Below the pieces are notes generated by a model. The model did no database searches and was not told the DNA's origin. It saw only the letters and a list, made by a program, of their open reading frames with translations. Shown here piece after piece: positions 60,173 through 62,215 of a stretch of DNA of 62,215 bases (position 1 is the first letter of the stretch; each line of letters opens with the position of its first letter). The translations under genes were made by a program, and so were the position numbers. Source of the DNA: Nevskiales bacterium (GTDB lineage: Bacteria; Pseudomonadota; Gammaproteobacteria; Steroidobacterales; GCA-2729495); the NCBI GenBank assembly GCA_011526045.1, contig WYBE01000012.1, positions 1 to 62,215 on the forward strand, read 5' to 3'.

Positions 60173-60774
60173 TTCAACCGCTCCTCTATGCCACGCACCG
60201 CGTCGGCAGTCGCCAGCACCTTGTCGTAACTGACCAGGCTCAGCGGATTCATTTCCGCAACGGTCAGCACCTCGGCCCACGGCAGATTCCGGGCCGCCAA
60301 GTGGAGCTTTTCCTCGTGCTTATCGACCAGGATCAACACGTGATCGAGGCCAAGCACGCTCAAGCGCGCCACGAGATCCCGCGTACGCGGCTGATCCAGC
60401 CTCATGTCGTCCACAATGACGAGGCGCTCTTCGCGCACGAGCGTCGACAGAATGCCGCGCATGGCGGCGCGATACATCTTGCGGTTGACCTTCTGGGCGA
60501 AGTCCCTGGGCTTGGCGGCGAATGCCCGGCCACCGCCGACCCAGATCGGGCCACGGGAGGTGCCCGCGCGCGCCTGGCCGGTACCCTTCTGGCGCCACGG
60601 CTTCGACCCGCCGCCACGCACTTCTGCGCGGGTCTTCTGAGCCTTCGTACCGGCGCGACCGCCAGCGCGATAGGCAGTGATCACCTGGTGAATCAGCGCT
60701 TCATTGAAAGGCGCGGAAAAATTCTGATCCGAGACTTCGATACCTGCGGCACCGCCGTAGATGGAAAGTTTCAT
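60169..60774 (-). CDS. rplD: 50S ribosomal protein L4
   Basis: L4 of 201 residues, as in E. coli, with the tunnel loop [35 protein letters not shown] in part and the C-terminal [15 protein letters not shown]. In E. coli L4 represses its own operon by attenuation in the S10 leader. The nearest structured leader here lies before rplC rather than before rpsJ. It follows rplC by 8 nt. Confidence 0.98.
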   Translation of the reverse strand: MKLSIYGGAAGIEVSDQNFSAPFNEALIHQVITAYRAGGRAGTKAQKTRAEVRGGGSKPWRQKGTGQARAGTSRGPIWVGGGRAFAAKPRDFAQKVNRKMYRAAMRGILSTLVREERLVIVDDMRLDQPRTRDLVARLSVLGLDHVLILVDKHEEKLHLAARNLPWAEVLTVAEMNPLSLVSYDKVLATADAVRGIEERLK

Positions 60775-60782
60775 GTTTCCTC

Positions 60783-61445
60783 CTACCCGCTCGCCTGAGC
60801 CGCTGCGCGGGCCTTGACGGCCGGTGTCAGTACCAGGCGACCTTCCCGGTGCCCGGGAACCGCGCCTTTCACCAGGATCAGGCCGCGTTCGGCATCCACG
60901 CGAACGACCTCGAGGTTCTGAGTGGTGCGCCTCGCATTGCCAAGGTGTCCCGACATGCGCTTGCCGGGGAATACGCGACCGGGGAACTGGCGCTGACCAA
61001 TGGAACCCGGCGCCCGATGGGACACCGAGTTGCCGTGGCTCGCGTCCTGGGAATTGAAGTGGTGTCGCTTGATCGTGCCCGCATAACCCTTGCCGATGGT
61101 CGTGCCCGCCACGTCAACGAACTGGCCGGGCTGAAAGCGATCGACCTTCAGTTCGGCGCCAGGCTGCAGATTCGCCAATTCTTCGGCGCTCGCCCGGAAC
61201 TCCCACAGCCCCTCTCCGGGCTCGACTCCCACCTTGACGAATGCCCCCGCTACCGCCTTGGTCAGCTTCGACGGATTGCGTTGGCCGGTCGTTACCTGCA
61301 CTGCAGCATAACCCTCGCGATCCTGATCGAGCACACGGGTCACGCGATTCGGCAGTATCTCGATGACGGTTACCGGCACAGCTGTCCCTTCGTCCGTGAA
61401 GACGCGGGTCATGCCGCACTTGCGACCGATTAGGCCAATGGTCAT
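60783..61445 (-). CDS. rplC: 50S ribosomal protein L3
   Basis: L3 of 220 residues (E. coli 209) starting [20 protein letters not shown], with [29 protein letters not shown] (tip near the peptidyl transferase centre; the Gln is a known methylation site) and [15 protein letters not shown] precedes the ATG by 6 nt. Unlike in E. coli it is separated from rpsJ by 251 nt containing a promoter and hairpins. Confidence 0.98.
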   Translation of the reverse strand: MTIGLIGRKCGMTRVFTDEGTAVPVTVIEILPNRVTRVLDQDREGYAAVQVTTGQRNPSKLTKAVAGAFVKVGVEPGEGLWEFRASAEELANLQPGAELKVDRFQPGQFVDVAGTTIGKGYAGTIKRHHFNSQDASHGNSVSHRAPGSIGQRQFPGRVFPGKRMSGHLGNARRTTQNLEVVRVDAERGLILVKGAVPGHREGRLVLTPAVKARAAAQASG

Positions 61446-61696
61446 GTCGAGCTTCTCTCAGCCGCTGGCCCCGCTCGACTCAGCGGGTTCGCAGCCATCC
61501 ACCAGTCAAAATTAAAGGGCGATCTCGGCGCCGAGGCGGTTGTCCCCCCGGGGACTGCCAGCCCGGCATCCCCAGCGCCACCAACCCAGCAGCCGGGGCA
61601 ACCGCGGTTCAGCCACCCCTTTGCAGCACGAAGCCCGACGCAGGACTTCCTGCCTCGGGCGACGGCGAGCCGGCAATTATAGTGTAATTCTTCGCG
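61446..61696 (-). promoter_or_regulatory. Promoter and structured leader between rpsJ and rplC
   Basis: A leftward promoter TTGAAC (61705-61700), 18-nt spacer and perfect TATAAT (61681-61676) begins on the last two codons of rpsJ. The predicted start is near 61669, giving a leader of about 224 nt. It contains a 12-bp hairpin with one mismatch (61633-61660), GTCCCC/GGGGAC (61542-61555), the palindrome CTCGGCGCCGAG followed 7 nt later by TTTAATTTT (about 61534-61508), and CCCGCT/AGCGGG (61470-61487). This looks like a ribosomal-protein attenuation leader, possibly for L4. No small open frame with a ribosome site is seen. Confidence 0.65.
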
Positions 61697-62011
61697 TCAG
61701 TTCAATTTGATCTGAACGTCAACCCCGGCCGGCAATTCCAGTTTCATCAGGGCATCCACGGTCTTGTCCGTGGGCTCCAGGATGTCCATCAGGCGCTTGT
61801 GAGTACGCAATTCGTACTGGTCACGGGCATCTTTGTCGACGTGCGGCGAAATCAGCACGGTAAACCGTTCGGTCTTGGTCGGCAGCGGCACCGGGCCCCG
61901 GACCTGGGCACCCGTACGCTTAGCCGTCTCGACGATCTCGCGGGCCGATGTGTCGATCAGTCGGTGATCGAACGCCTTGAGGCGGATGCGGATGTTCTGA
62001 TTTTTCGCCAT
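61697..62011 (-). CDS. rpsJ: 30S ribosomal protein S10 (NusE)
   Basis: S10 of 104 residues (E. coli 103), also the antitermination factor NusE. It has [40 protein letters not shown] in part and the ending [15 protein letters not shown] 62011 is preceded by AGGAC; the frame extends 53 codons upstream, partly antisense-like and across the tuf stop, which I reject. It is 73 nt from tuf and separated by 251 nt from rplC. Confidence 0.97.
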   Translation of the reverse strand: MAKNQNIRIRLKAFDHRLIDTSAREIVETAKRTGAQVRGPVPLPTKTERFTVLISPHVDKDARDQYELRTHKRLMDILEPTDKTVDALMKLELPAGVDVQIKLN

Positions 62012-62084
62012 GAATCGAGTCCTTCGGATTGAATCGCCGCTCGAGCCGCCCCCTGCACGGTGGCGCGGCCCGGGCCGCGAGCGA

Positions 62085-62215
62085 TCATTCGATGATCTTG
62101 GCCACGACGCCGGCGCCGACGGTTCTGCCGCCCTCGCGGATGGCAAAGCGCAGGCCGTTCTCCATCGCAATCGGGTTGATCAGTTTGACCTTCATCTTGA
62201 TGTTGTCACCGGGCA
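62085..62215 (-). CDS. tuf: Elongation factor Tu, C-terminal end (partial)
   Basis: The last 43 codons of tuf are present, reading [20 protein letters not shown] then [17 protein letters not shown] and ending AKIIE before TGA (62087-62085). This is the C-terminus of domain III of EF-Tu. The 5' end lies outside the window. Its position before rpsJ matches the end of the str operon (rpsL-rpsG-fusA-tuf) of gammaproteobacteria. Confidence 0.97.
   Translation of the reverse strand, partial: PGDNIKMKVKLINPIAMENGLRFAIREGGRTVGAGVVAKIIE

Overview
The window is about 62 kb of high-GC chromosomal DNA from a gammaproteobacterium. Several gene orders are typical of that class: rsfS-rlmH-maf-rng-yhdP-nit-tldD, leuS/lptE, miaB-phoH-ybeY-corC-lnt, sufE/cysS, a cAMP-type Crp, and a full tuf-S10-spc-alpha ribosomal cluster. 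The recognition helix of Crp and the nit-tldD/pmbA order resemble pseudomonads, xanthomonads and deep-branching relatives more than enterics. I cannot place it to a genus. Almost everything is core housekeeping.

Layout. 1-1267: a repeat copy, tRNA-Gln and the rplM-rpsI operon. 1575-2426: a crp-family regulator with its own CRP-type operator. 2459-8323: rpe, djlA, purC, a YihY-family membrane protein, pmbA and purE. 8350-22030: a long leftward gene series (cysS, sufE, yidD, a Trm112-like protein, holA, nadD, rsfS, rlmH, maf, rng, yhdP, nit, tldD and a small membrane protein), with many ATGA overlaps. 22152-26375: hisI, lptE, an HsmA-like membrane protein and leuS. 26606-28580: a compositionally distinct accessory block (AhpD-like, epimerase-like and cupin genes) ending in a transposase relic. 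28582-35606: lnt, corC, ybeY, phoH, miaB and a fused ATP sulfurylase/APS kinase. 35889-39393: ssb and divergent uvrA. 39445-39920: the second repeat copy and a terminator. 39965-47890: an Ala-rich lipoprotein, trpS, pepQ-like peptidase, an RND pump and crcB. 48064-62215: rplQ up to the 3' end of tuf, all leftward.

The genes cover translation (ribosomal proteins, four tRNA synthetases, MiaB, YbeY, RsfS, RlmH, RNase G), envelope biogenesis (SecY, LptE, Lnt, YhdP), DNA metabolism (HolA, UvrA, SSB), and purine, NAD, histidine and sulfur metabolism.

No obviously new multi-gene system is present. The observations I rank highest are: a diverged repeat present twice in opposite orientation 39 kb apart; a consensus promoter at the rpsJ stop followed by a 220-nt structured leader before rplC, which looks like a displaced S10-operon control point; a perfect CRP site at about -61.5 from the predicted crp start; and the low-GC accessory block beside a transposase remnant. 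All statements rest on reading the sequence; no database search was run.
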